Origin: Novosphingobium decolorationis
GTDB lineage: Bacteria > Pseudomonadota > Alphaproteobacteria > Sphingomonadales > Sphingomonadaceae
DNA length: 64,000 nucleotides
NCBI RefSeq assembly: GCF_018417475.1
Contig: NZ_CP054856.1
Location: 3,069,001 to 3,133,000 of the forward strand
Direction: 5' to 3'
Shown: in pieces, positions 7,634-16,015 of the stretch
Layout: the number at the start of each line of letters is the position of its first letter
Position numbering within the stretch: the stretch's first letter is position 1
Notes under the pieces: generated by a model
Database searches by the model: none
What the model saw: only the letters and a program-made list of their open reading frames with translations
Told to the model about the DNA's origin: nothing
Position numbers and translations under genes: made by a program

Positions 7634-9393
7634 GTGCTGAGGAGAGCTTCGATGTCGTCGTCGTGGGCTCTGGCGCGGCGGGCGCGATGGCGGCGCTGCG
7701 CGCGGCGGAGCGCGGCCTTTCGGTCCTCATCGTCGAGAAGGAGCGCAAGTTCGGCGGGACTTCGGCGGTCTCGGGCGGGGTCATGTGGGTCCCCAATCAC
7801 GGCCTTGATGGCGAGGTCGGCGACTCCCGCGAGGCGGCGCTCGAATATCTGCGCGCGATCATCACGGTGCCGGTGAACGCGGCGCGCCTCGAGGCTTACG
7901 TGGACATGGCGCCCGCGATGCTCTCGTTCCTGACCACCGTCGGGGTGCCCGTCGTCTCCGGCGTCTGGCCGGACTATTTTCCCGACCGGCCCGGCGCGCG
8001 CAGCGATCGCTCGCTTGTGGTGCCTACCTTTGACGGACGGCGGCTGGGCGACAGCGTCTACCCGGCGATGCGCGAGCAGTACAACCGCTTCAAGCTGTTC
8101 GGGCGCTACGCCATGGACCTCACCGAGACGTTCACGCTGATGATGCAGGCCAAGGGCTGGCGGCGCACCGTTACCCATATCCTGCGCCGCTACTGGCTCG
8201 ACCGGGAAACGCGCAAGGTGGGGCGGCGCGACCGGCGCTTCACGCAAGGCGCTGCGCTGATGGGCGAAATCTACGAAAAGGTGCTGGCGCGCGGGGTGGA
8301 GCTGCGCACCGAGACCGCGCTCGTCGAATTGCAGACCGATGCGCAAGGGCGGGTCTGCGCGCTGGAAGTCGACAATTATGGCCGCCGTTACACCATCGCC
8401 GCGCGCCATGGCGTGGTTCTGGCCGCGGGCGGGTTCGAGTGGAACCAGGAACTGCGCGAGCGTTTCTACCCCGTCCCCGGCCGCACTCGCCACAGCTCCA
8501 CCCCGGAGGACGCCAACCGCGGCGAGGCGCTGATCGCGGGCGAGAAGATCGGGGCGAGCACCGAGCACACCGAACAGGGCTGGTGGATTCCGACCATGCA
8601 GCTGCCGATGCCCCGGGCCTCCAACTTCCACGAGATCCACCAGGCCGCCTTCGATGTCGGGCGCCCGCATAGCCTGTGCGTCAACCGCAAGGGCGTGCGC
8701 TTCGTCAACGAGGCGACGGGCTACGACCGCTTCGGGCAGGCCATGGTCGCCGACCACCTGGCGACGGGCGCGAACTGCCCGTGCTGGCTCGTCTTCGATG
8801 CGACCTTCCGCGAGAAATTCAGCGCAGGCGGCCTCATGCCCAACGTGCTGATGCCCGACGCCAAGGTGCCCGGCGACTGGTGGGGACACTACCTTTTCCG
8901 CGCCGAGAGCCTGGCCGACCTTGCCCGCCAGATCCATGTGCCTGTCGACGCACTGGAGAAGAGCGTTGCCAGGATGAACGCCCACGCGGCGAGCGGGACC
9001 GATCCCGAGTTCGGGCGCGGGGGCAATGCCTATGACCGGATGTTCGGCGATCCTACCGTCGCGCCCAACCCGTGCCTTGGGGCCATTGCGAAGGCGCCCT
9101 TCTACGCGGTGCCGATCAACAATGGGGACCTGGGCACCAAGGGAGGGCTGCGCTGCGACGAACGTGCGCGCGTGCTCGATGGTGCAGGCGTTCCGATCGG
9201 CAACCTTTACGCGGCGGGCAACTGCGCGGGATCGCCCTTCGGGGACTGCTATCCGGGCGCCGGGGCCACCATCGGACCTGCGCTCACCTTCGGGTTCGTC
9301 GCGGCCAACGACATTGCCGAGCGGGCGGGGAACAGGGCGACCGCTCGCGGGGACGAAGAGCAATCGGCACATGAAGGGGAGATCGTGGCATGA
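7630..9393 (+). CDS. FAD-dependent dehydrogenase, 3-ketosteroid-delta1-dehydrogenase-like
   Basis: 587-aa flavoprotein of the fumarate reductase/KstD family. The dinucleotide-binding motif VVGSGAAGAMAAL is at the N-terminus, followed by the family FGGTSAVSGG segment. Near the C-terminus CYPGAGATIGPALTFG matches the KstD signature, in which the Tyr-x3-Gly pair (here Y-P-G-A-G) contributes to the active site. KstD enzymes desaturate the A ring of 3-keto steroids; a related desaturation of another cyclic ketone is equally possible. The start is GTG, overlapping the upstream stop by 4 bases, and its own stop overlaps the next ATG by 4 bases. Confidence 0.85.
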   Translation: MSAEESFDVVVVGSGAAGAMAALRAAERGLSVLIVEKERKFGGTSAVSGGVMWVPNHGLDGEVGDSREAALEYLRAIITVPVNAARLEAYVDMAPAMLSFLTTVGVPVVSGVWPDYFPDRPGARSDRSLVVPTFDGRRLGDSVYPAMREQYNRFKLFGRYAMDLTETFTLMMQAKGWRRTVTHILRRYWLDRETRKVGRRDRRFTQGAALMGEIYEKVLARGVELRTETALVELQTDAQGRVCALEVDNYGRRYTIAARHGVVLAAGGFEWNQELRERFYPVPGRTRHSSTPEDANRGEALIAGEKIGASTEHTEQGWWIPTMQLPMPRASNFHEIHQAAFDVGRPHSLCVNRKGVRFVNEATGYDRFGQAMVADHLATGANCPCWLVFDATFREKFSAGGLMPNVLMPDAKVPGDWWGHYLFRAESLADLARQIHVPVDALEKSVARMNAHAASGTDPEFGRGGNAYDRMFGDPTVAPNPCLGAIAKAPFYAVPINNGDLGTKGGLRCDERARVLDGAGVPIGNLYAAGNCAGSPFGDCYPGAGATIGPALTFGFVAANDIAERAGNRATARGDEEQSAHEGEIVA

Positions 9394-10175
9394 ACGCGCG
9401 CAAGGTGGCCATCGTGACGGGCGCGGCCGGTGGGATTGGCGAGGCAATCGCGCGGCGTTTCGGCGAAGAGGGCGTCGCGGTCCTGGGAACAGGGCGCACC
9501 GAGGCCGCACTCGCCGATCTCAAGGCGCGGCTTGAGGGCGAGATGGAGTTCGACTACGCGGTGGCCGATCTTGCCGCCGATGCGGGACCTGCCGCGGTGG
9601 TGGCCCGCGCCATGGAGCGCTTCGGCCGGATCGATTTTGTCGTCAACAACGCGGGCTCCTTCAACATCGGTCCGGTCGATGCGACCACCGATGCCATGCT
9701 TGACGAAGTGCTCGGCATTTCGCTGCGCGCCCCGTTCCGCCTGTGCCGCGAGGCGCTCGCACACATGGGAGCCGATGGCACGGGCGGGGCGGTGATCTTC
9801 ATCGGCTCGACCTGGGGGCTCTATGGCACGTGTGGGGGCGGGGCCTACAGCGCGGTCAAGGCCGGGCAGATCGGGCTCATGCAGACAATGGCGGCGGAAT
9901 ATGGCCCGCGCGGCATCCGCAGCAACTATGTCGCCCCGACCGTCGTGAAGACGGGGATGACGCAAGGTTTCTGGGAGGCCGACGCCTTCCGGCGGATCAA
10001 CCACGAGTTCACTCCGCTGACCCGCGACTGTACCGCGCAGGATATTGCCGAAATGGTGGTCTTCCTGTGCTCGGACCGGGCCGGGTTCGTCAACGGCCAG
10101 ACCATCGCGGTCGATGGCGGAATTTCTTCCACCCGCTACCTCGCGCCCGAGGCGCTGGGGGCGACGCGGCTGTGA
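9390..10175 (+). CDS. Short-chain dehydrogenase/reductase (SDR) 1
   Basis: 261-aa classical SDR. The cofactor motif is TGAAGGIGEAIA, NNAG follows near residue 87, and the catalytic Tyr-Lys pair is in YSAVKAG with an upstream serine in GSTWG. It would interconvert a hydroxyl and a keto group using NAD(P)H. It is translationally coupled to the KstD-like gene by ATGA. This pairing is common where a ring hydroxyl is oxidised and the ketone then desaturated. The gene ends 6 bases from the convergent CaiB gene. Confidence 0.88.
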   Translation: MNARKVAIVTGAAGGIGEAIARRFGEEGVAVLGTGRTEAALADLKARLEGEMEFDYAVADLAADAGPAAVVARAMERFGRIDFVVNNAGSFNIGPVDATTDAMLDEVLGISLRAPFRLCREALAHMGADGTGGAVIFIGSTWGLYGTCGGGAYSAVKAGQIGLMQTMAAEYGPRGIRSNYVAPTVVKTGMTQGFWEADAFRRINHEFTPLTRDCTAQDIAEMVVFLCSDRAGFVNGQTIAVDGGISSTRYLAPEALGATRL

Positions 10176-10181
10176 GGCGGC

Positions 10182-11390
10182 TTAGCTGATCGCGCCATTG
10201 GCCTTGAGGCGGTCGTACTCGGCCTCCTCAAGGCCGAGAAGCTCGCGGTAGACATAGTTGTCGTGCTGGCCGAGCGTCGGGGCGCCGTTGGCAATATCGG
10301 CTTCGTCCGGTGCCATGCGCCAGCTTGGTCCGACCACGGGGCGCGCATCGCCGTTGCCGTTGAGGACGGTGCGGTAGGTGCCGTTGCTCCAGAAGGTGTC
10401 GCTGGCCATGAGGTCGAGAGAGGAGGCGGCCGGATAGGCCGCGACCCCTGCCGCGCGAAGCCGCGCGCCAAGATTGCAGGCCTCGTGCGCAGCCGTCAAT
10501 GCGGCGAGTTCGGCCTCCAATTCGCGGCGATGGGTCCGACGCTGGGAGAGGCTTGCAAAGCGCGGGTCCCTGGCAAGGTCGATATTCTCGAGCAGTTCGC
10601 AAAGGGCCTGCCATTCGGGCTCCTCCTCGCAGGCAATCGAGATCCAGGCGTTCCGGGCGCAGGGAAAGAAGCCGTGCGGGGCGAGGGCATCGTGGGCGTT
10701 GCCCCTGTGGCGCGGGACGTCTCCGGTCAGGGCGTATTCCAGGAGACGGTCGCCGACGAGGCTCGACATCGTCTCGACGGCGGAGAGGTCGACCTGCTGG
10801 CCCTCGCCGGTGCGTTCGCGGTGGTGCAGCGCGGCGACGGTGGCAAAGGCGGCCGCCGCGCCCGCGCTGGTATCGCCGAAGCGGATGTTCATGCCTTCGG
10901 GCACGCGGTCCTCGTGTCCGACGAGCCCGGTGACACCGCCGATTGCGCCGAAACTGGGGGCATAGCCGGTCTGCGGCCCAAGCGGGCCTTCGCTTCCGTA
11001 CATCTTGATGGAAACGTGGATGATGTCGGGCCGGATCGCCTGCATCTCGGCAAACGAGAGACCAAGCTTGGCCATCGCGCCCGGGCGCAGGTTGTCGAGC
11101 ACGATATCACTGATCGCGATCATGTCCTTTAGCCGGGCGAGCCCTTCGGCGCTCTTCATGTTGACGCGCACGCTCAGCGCTTCGGTGTTCTGGCTGAGGA
11201 AATAGGGCGCGTGCTCGATGTCGAGCCCGCCATAGGCGCGCATCTCGTCGAGCGAGGAGGTGCTTTCCACCTTGAGCACTTCGGCGCCGAGCTGGGCGAG
11301 GAGCTTGGCGGTGTAGGGTCCGGCCCAGACCTTGGCGATGGCGAGCACCCGGATACCGGCGAGCGGCCCGCCGCGCGCATGTCCGCTCAT
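10182..11390 (-). CDS. CaiB/BaiF family CoA-transferase (1)
   Basis: 402-aa class III CoA-transferase. The N-terminal motif VWAGPYTAKLLAQLGAEVLKVE is typical, and the catalytic aspartate is D173 in RFGDTSAG. It moves CoA between two carboxylic acids and would provide ATP-free activation of a pathway acid. Its start overlaps the stop of a second CaiB/BaiF gene by 4 bases. Two adjacent members could form a heteromer, as for benzylsuccinate CoA-transferase BbsEF, or serve consecutive acids; this is inference. Confidence 0.88.
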   Translation of the reverse strand: MSGHARGGPLAGIRVLAIAKVWAGPYTAKLLAQLGAEVLKVESTSSLDEMRAYGGLDIEHAPYFLSQNTEALSVRVNMKSAEGLARLKDMIAISDIVLDNLRPGAMAKLGLSFAEMQAIRPDIIHVSIKMYGSEGPLGPQTGYAPSFGAIGGVTGLVGHEDRVPEGMNIRFGDTSAGAAAAFATVAALHHRERTGEGQQVDLSAVETMSSLVGDRLLEYALTGDVPRHRGNAHDALAPHGFFPCARNAWISIACEEEPEWQALCELLENIDLARDPRFASLSQRRTHRRELEAELAALTAAHEACNLGARLRAAGVAAYPAASSLDLMASDTFWSNGTYRTVLNGNGDARPVVGPSWRMAPDEADIANGAPTLGQHDNYVYRELLGLEEAEYDRLKANGAIS

Positions 11391-12517
11391 GCCGCGACCT
11401 CCCGGTCATCGGCGCCGGGTTCGGGCGCGGGACGGGTGAGGCGGGGCGGCGAGGCGGTCATGCGGTAGGGCGCGGCGGGAGTGTCGGTCCCCTCCAGTGC
11501 CTGGAAGAAGCCGCGATGGCGGTACTGCGGATTGGCGAAGAGATCGGGCGCCAGGTTGACGGGAGCGAGCATGACGCCGCGCCGGTGTGCCTCGTGCGTG
11601 ATCGCATCGCGCGGCTTGTCCGCGATCCAGCTTCGGAAATGCGTGCGAAAGGTTGCGACCCGATCCGGCGTGCAGTCGAATTCGAGCCAGTCTTCGGGGA
11701 ACTCCTGGCCCCAGGCGGGATCGTCCATCAGGCCAAGCAATCCGCGCCAGTGGCGCGCGGTGGTCATGATGAGATGGACGTACCCGTCCGCGCAGGCAAA
11801 GACGCGGCCCGGCCCGCCCATGTCGTAGCGGCGCCGCGATTGGCTGGGCTCGTCGTCTCCTGCGAGCACCCGGCCCAGCACCACGTCGGCGCGGCTCAGC
11901 TGCACGGCGACTTCGCTGAGGTCGATGGCCTGTCCTTCTCCGGTGCGGCGCTGGTGGAAAAGGCTTGCGGCAGTGGCCAGCGCGGCGTCGTAGCCGGTGT
12001 CGAAATCGGGCATGAAGGGGCTTGCGCCCATCAGCGGGGGATCACTGTCGCCGCTTTCGCTTGGCGTGTGCCAGGCCCAGCCGCCTGCAGCGGCGATGTT
12101 GATCGGAAAGGCACGGGCCATGTCCTTGGGCGCATCCTGCCCGAAGGGGGTGATGTGGCAATGGACGAGCCGGGGGAAGCGGGCCGAGAGGTCCTCGGGC
12201 GCGAGGGCCCGGCGTGCGCACCAGGCTGGGGTATGGTCATCGATCAGGGCATCGGCGCGCGCGAGCAGGCGTTCGAGTGCGGCGCGGCCTTCGGGCGTTT
12301 CCAGGTCGAGCACCACCGACTTCTTGCCGGTGTTGGCATAGGCAAAGACCGCGCAGGCCCCGTTGGCCACGGGCGGGCCGAAGCGGCGCGTGGGCGAGCC
12401 TCCCGGCCGCTCGACCTTGATGACCTCGGCGCCGAAATCGGCAAGCAGCCGGGCCGTCCATTCGCCGCACACGCGCTCGGCAGTCTCGATGATGGTGGTG
12501 CCGGAAAGCGCGGTCAT
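11387..12517 (-). CDS. CaiB/BaiF family CoA-transferase (2)
   Basis: 376-aa class III CoA-transferase, second of an overlapping pair. The N-terminal ADFGAEVIKVERPGG motif is seen, and the catalytic Asp is probably D171 in MPDFDTGYDAAL. It differs clearly from the first copy, so this is not a recent duplication. It follows the Rieske oxygenase gene by 24 bases in the same direction, suggesting an operon that runs amidohydrolase, oxygenase, CaiB-2, CaiB-1. A heteromeric enzyme made of the two copies is possible. Confidence 0.85.
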   Translation of the reverse strand: MTALSGTTIIETAERVCGEWTARLLADFGAEVIKVERPGGSPTRRFGPPVANGACAVFAYANTGKKSVVLDLETPEGRAALERLLARADALIDDHTPAWCARRALAPEDLSARFPRLVHCHITPFGQDAPKDMARAFPINIAAAGGWAWHTPSESGDSDPPLMGASPFMPDFDTGYDAALATAASLFHQRRTGEGQAIDLSEVAVQLSRADVVLGRVLAGDDEPSQSRRRYDMGGPGRVFACADGYVHLIMTTARHWRGLLGLMDDPAWGQEFPEDWLEFDCTPDRVATFRTHFRSWIADKPRDAITHEAHRRGVMLAPVNLAPDLFANPQYRHRGFFQALEGTDTPAAPYRMTASPPRLTRPAPEPGADDREVAA

Positions 12518-12541
12518 GGCCTGTGTCCGTCTGTTTTCATG

Positions 12542-13966
12542 TCAGGGCTGGAGGTCCTCGAGTTTTGCCGAGAAGGGGGGCATCGCCATGTAGCGATCGA
12601 CCGTCTGCTCGAAGTGGCGCACGCGGATTTCCTGGTAGTCGGCAAGGGTCAGGCCCGCCTTGGCGCTGGCTTCCAGCCCCTCCTGCTGGGCGTGGAGATT
12701 GTCGGTGTCCTGATCGAGAATACGGCCGAAACCCGGGTCCATGCCCTGTGCCTCGGCAAAGGACTGGTGGTCTTGCAGGACCTGGACCTCGGCGGTCTCG
12801 AAGTCGCCGCTGCGCGGCTTGGGGCGCATGAACATGACCTCGTAGATGGTGCGGCGATGGTCGCGCGCGTCGGGCCGGAAGCGGTAGATCATCGGCAGCG
12901 AGATGCCGGGGAAAAGGAACAGGTTGGGGAAGAAGGTGTAGCTGTAGGTGTCGAGCAGTTCGGTGTCCGAGACGTGCGAGAGATCGGTGTCGCTCGCGCT
13001 TTCGAACATTTCGCGGAACATGTCGGCCATGACCTGGCGGGCACGCTCGCCCTCCTTCAGTTCCGGCCGCGCGCCGCCCAGCGCCGAACTGTCGCCCAGC
13101 GTGAAGTTGGCGATGATGTCGGCCTCGCTGTAGCGCTCGCGCAGCTTGGGGCTGACCACGCCCAGGGTCGAGATGAAGCGGTCGACGTGCTCGCCATAGA
13201 CATCGTACTGCGAATTGACGTCGCCATTGGCGGGCGCGACCTGGGGGTGCGTGTCGCCCACGTGGTAGGCCTCCATGAAGGCCTCCATGGTGAGCTTCCA
13301 GTTGGCCGGATAGCTCTTCTGGACGTGGAGGTAGATGTAGCGGTCCTCCAGCTTCCAGGCCGTGAGATGGGCAAGGGCCTCGGGGCCGAGGTAGTCCTCG
13401 AGCGAGGGGGCGGCCGGGTCCATGTTGACCCACACGAAGCCGCCGAGCCGGGCGACGCGGGCCTGGGGCAGGCACATCCGGCGCGTCCTGGTATGGGCGA
13501 AATCCCACTTCTCCGGGATGTCGGCCAGCGTGCCGTCGAGATTCCAGGTCCAGCCGTGGAACGGGCACCTGAGGTTCATGGCAAAGCCCTCGGTTGCCGA
13601 GGGCTTGAGCTTGGTGCCGCGGTGGAGGCACGCGTTGTAGTGCGCCTTGATCTCGTCCTCGGCGCTGCGCACGACGATGAAGCTGTAGGAGCCGAGGTCA
13701 TAGACATAGTAGTCGCCCACTTCGGGAATGTGGTCCTCGCGGCAGGCCATCTGCCAGGTGCGCGGCCAGAGGCGCGCGAACTCGCCGTCTGCGAATTCGG
13801 CCCGGGTATAGCGCTCCTTCGAGACATCCTCGCTGCCCAGGTACGTGTAGCTGACATCGCGGGCCCATCCGGGCGCCGTGTTGCGGTCACGCGCGATGAT
13901 GTCCTGCGTGCTCTCGGCAGGGTGGCGGGCTTCGCCGGGGCGCAAGGGGCCGGTTTCGACGTTCAT
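12542..13966 (-). CDS. Rieske aromatic ring-hydroxylating oxygenase, alpha subunit (2)
   Basis: 474-aa terminal oxygenase alpha subunit. Rieske ligands are C113, H115, C134 and H137 (CLHRG, CPFHGW). Mononuclear iron ligands H235 and H240 are in MEAFMEAYHVGDTHPQ. It starts at ATG 13966, where GGAGACC lies upstream. It is only distantly similar to the first Rieske alpha subunit at 2418-3755. Electrons probably come from the Rieske ferredoxin at 6698-7012. The upstream neighbour is an amidohydrolase gene 25 bases away. Substrate unknown. Confidence 0.92.
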   Translation of the reverse strand: MNVETGPLRPGEARHPAESTQDIIARDRNTAPGWARDVSYTYLGSEDVSKERYTRAEFADGEFARLWPRTWQMACREDHIPEVGDYYVYDLGSYSFIVVRSAEDEIKAHYNACLHRGTKLKPSATEGFAMNLRCPFHGWTWNLDGTLADIPEKWDFAHTRTRRMCLPQARVARLGGFVWVNMDPAAPSLEDYLGPEALAHLTAWKLEDRYIYLHVQKSYPANWKLTMEAFMEAYHVGDTHPQVAPANGDVNSQYDVYGEHVDRFISTLGVVSPKLRERYSEADIIANFTLGDSSALGGARPELKEGERARQVMADMFREMFESASDTDLSHVSDTELLDTYSYTFFPNLFLFPGISLPMIYRFRPDARDHRRTIYEVMFMRPKPRSGDFETAEVQVLQDHQSFAEAQGMDPGFGRILDQDTDNLHAQQEGLEASAKAGLTLADYQEIRVRHFEQTVDRYMAMPPFSAKLEDLQP

Positions 13967-13991
13967 CGTGGGGGTCTCCTCAAGGGGAATG

Positions 13992-15278
13992 TCAGGGCGT
14001 CACCGCTTCGGGCGCGGTGCGCTGCCCGGCCGGGACGAGGGGAAGGGCGGTCTTGCACAGCGCCCCGTCCTTCATGACGAGGGCGATGTGGCCGGGGCCC
14101 TGCAGCAGGCGCGGATCGGCAAGCGGATCGCCGTCGACAAGAATGAGATCGGCAAGCTTGTCCGGTTGCAGGGTGCCCAGAGTGCCATCGCCCATCATCG
14201 CCAGGCCCCCGTTCGCCGTGGCGCAGACCAGCGCGCCTTGCGGGGAGTAGCCGTAGTAGTCGATGAAGAACTCGATATCGCGGCCTTGCGTGCCCTGCGG
14301 GCTCCAGCCGAAGCCGTAGTCGCCCCCGATCAGGTGGCGCACGCCGCGCTTGCGCAGTTCGGTGTGGGTGCGGCAGCTGTTTTCGAGCAACTCGGGGATG
14401 TTCATGTAGCCCCCGACCTCGGCCGAAAGGCCGTGGCCGGCCGCCTCGCCCGCCATGATCTGGTGGAACAGGCCGACCGTGGGGACGACGAAGATGCGGT
14501 CCTTCGCCTCTTCCATCAGGTCGAGCAGTTCCTCGTCGGCGTATTCGCAGTGGAACAGCGCATCGACGCCCGCCCGCACGCAGCGCTTGGAGCCTTCGAT
14601 CGAGCGGGTGTGGGCGTTGATCCGGCGTCCGTAGGCGTGGGCGGTCTCGGCCGCGACGCGCACTTCCTCGAAGGTCATGGGCGTCGTGTGCCCGGGCGTG
14701 CCGGGGTAGAACGGGTCGCCGGAGACGTCGATCTTGATGTTGTCGACGCCCTCACGGCAGTGCAGGCGCACCATCTTGCGCATTTCCTCGGCGCCATCGA
14801 CGATGCTGGAGGGGCCGATGCGCGGATCGTGCAGGCGCGCTTCGTCCCCCATCGCGCCGGTGACGCTGATCTCCAGACCCCCGGCGCGGATGCGGGGGCC
14901 GGGCAGGCGTCCGGCGTTGACTTCCTCGCGCACCGCAACGGCGAGACGCAGGCGCGCTTCGGACGCGCCGTAGGCGCTGGTAAAGCCGGCCTCCAGAAGG
15001 GCTGCAGCGCTGCGCGCGGTGGCAAAGCACTGGGCCTCGGGCGTGGGCTTGATGAGGTCTTCGGTCGCGCAGACGTTCTCGAACGAGAGGTGGGCGTGGC
15101 CCTCGACCATGCCGGGCATCAGGAAGCGCCCGCCCGCATCGATCACCGTGTCGCCTGCGTGTGGCTCGAGGGCGCCGATCTCGGCGATGCGGTTGCCCTC
15201 CACGCGCAGCGCGCCAGGAAAGGGGTTCGCGCCGCTGCCATCGAAGATGCGCGCGTTGCAGATCAGCGTTGCCGTCAT
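13992..15278 (-). CDS. Metal-dependent amidohydrolase (imidazolonepropionase/prolidase-like)
   Basis: 428-aa amidohydrolase-superfamily enzyme. The metal site is visible: HxH in EGHAHLSFEN, a candidate bridging lysine in NIKID, His in INAHTRS, His in LFHCEY, and Asp in GGDYGFG. It would hydrolyse a C-N, C-O or C-C bond in a cyclic or amide substrate. I take ATG 15278 as start because GGAAAGGA lies 9-16 bases upstream; an in-frame ATG at 15302 is weaker. No signal peptide is evident. It is the first gene of the minus-strand group and is divergent from the ferredoxin-P450 group. Confidence 0.85.
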   Translation of the reverse strand: MTATLICNARIFDGSGANPFPGALRVEGNRIAEIGALEPHAGDTVIDAGGRFLMPGMVEGHAHLSFENVCATEDLIKPTPEAQCFATARSAAALLEAGFTSAYGASEARLRLAVAVREEVNAGRLPGPRIRAGGLEISVTGAMGDEARLHDPRIGPSSIVDGAEEMRKMVRLHCREGVDNIKIDVSGDPFYPGTPGHTTPMTFEEVRVAAETAHAYGRRINAHTRSIEGSKRCVRAGVDALFHCEYADEELLDLMEEAKDRIFVVPTVGLFHQIMAGEAAGHGLSAEVGGYMNIPELLENSCRTHTELRKRGVRHLIGGDYGFGWSPQGTQGRDIEFFIDYYGYSPQGALVCATANGGLAMMGDGTLGTLQPDKLADLILVDGDPLADPRLLQGPGHIALVMKDGALCKTALPLVPAGQRTAPEAVTP

Positions 15279-15418
15279 GCCGTTTCGGTTCCTTTCCCGC
15301 ATGTTCGTGCCGCGCATCGCCGCGCGCGTCCTGAGGGCAGAGCCTAGACCTGCGCAGGGCTGGGCCGAATGACTGCAGCGGCAAGCCCACTTGGCCGCAG
15401 AGGCTGCCCCTTTGCGAA

Positions 15419-15540
15419 ATCTCGCGGAAAGGCGGGCCTGGCGGCAAATGCGAAGCGTACAATTCGGCCCGGCGATGTTCGCAGCGGGTGTGCTCTCGCG
15501 CCTTTCGCCAAGACCCGCCATGGGCTTATCTCGCGGAAAG
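15419..15540. promoter_or_regulatory. Pair of 13-bp direct repeats in the divergent amidohydrolase/ferredoxin promoter region
   Basis: ATCTCGCGGAAAG occurs at 15419-15431 and again at 15528-15540. The second copy is 21 bases upstream of the ferredoxin start codon. The 283-bp region separates two divergent gene groups, so the copies could be regulator-binding sites. No regulator is encoded alongside. Confidence 0.4.
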
Positions 15541-15561
15541 CCATTTGGGAGGGCGAACCGC

Positions 15562-15891
15562 ATGGGCGAGATTTGCGTCACGCTGACCGACATCGAGGGA
15601 TCGGTTGTAGAGATCAGGGACGGGGCCGAAGGGGAGACTCTGATGGAACTGGCCCGCCGCCACGACGTGAAGGGCATCATCGCCGAATGCGGCGGCGCAT
15701 GTTCGTGCGCGACCTGCCATGTCTACATCGATGCGGCGTGGAGCGCGGCGGTGGGGGCACCCGATCCGGTCGAGGAGGACATGCTCGACATGGTCGAGGA
15801 CATCCGCCGCCCGACGAGCCGCCTGTCCTGCCAGATCACACTGCATCCAGGGCTCGACGGTCTGGCCGTCGAGGTCGCGCCCGAACTTTGA
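15562..15891 (+). CDS. [2Fe-2S] ferredoxin, adrenodoxin/putidaredoxin type
   Basis: 109-aa electron carrier. Cluster ligands follow the C-x5-C-x2-C...C pattern at C43, C49, C52 and C90, with an extra cysteine at 47. Carriers of this type serve bacterial class I P450s, and a P450 gene starts 124 bases downstream on the same strand. ATG 15562 follows GGGAGGGCG; the frame is open upstream but without family similarity. No ferredoxin reductase gene is seen in the window, so the reductase must be supplied from elsewhere. Confidence 0.9.
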   Translation: MGEICVTLTDIEGSVVEIRDGAEGETLMELARRHDVKGIIAECGGACSCATCHVYIDAAWSAAVGAPDPVEEDMLDMVEDIRRPTSRLSCQITLHPGLDGLAVEVAPEL

Positions 15892-16015
15892 GCGTGGCGG
15901 CATTGCCCGCAGGGACAAGTGCGGGGCGGGCTGCAGGCATGGTGCAAGGGTACTCCTGGGCGCACTGTGCAAGGGCCAGCAATCCGAGAGTGAACACGAG
16001 GATTGGGGAGAGGAC

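Noticed and set aside
7543..9510. 655-codon antisense frame over the KstD-like gene
   Set aside because: No family features; shadow of a GC-rich coding sequence.
11516..14077. 853-codon plus-strand frame over the CaiB and Rieske genes
   Set aside because: No domain; it runs opposite to three genes with intact active-site motifs.
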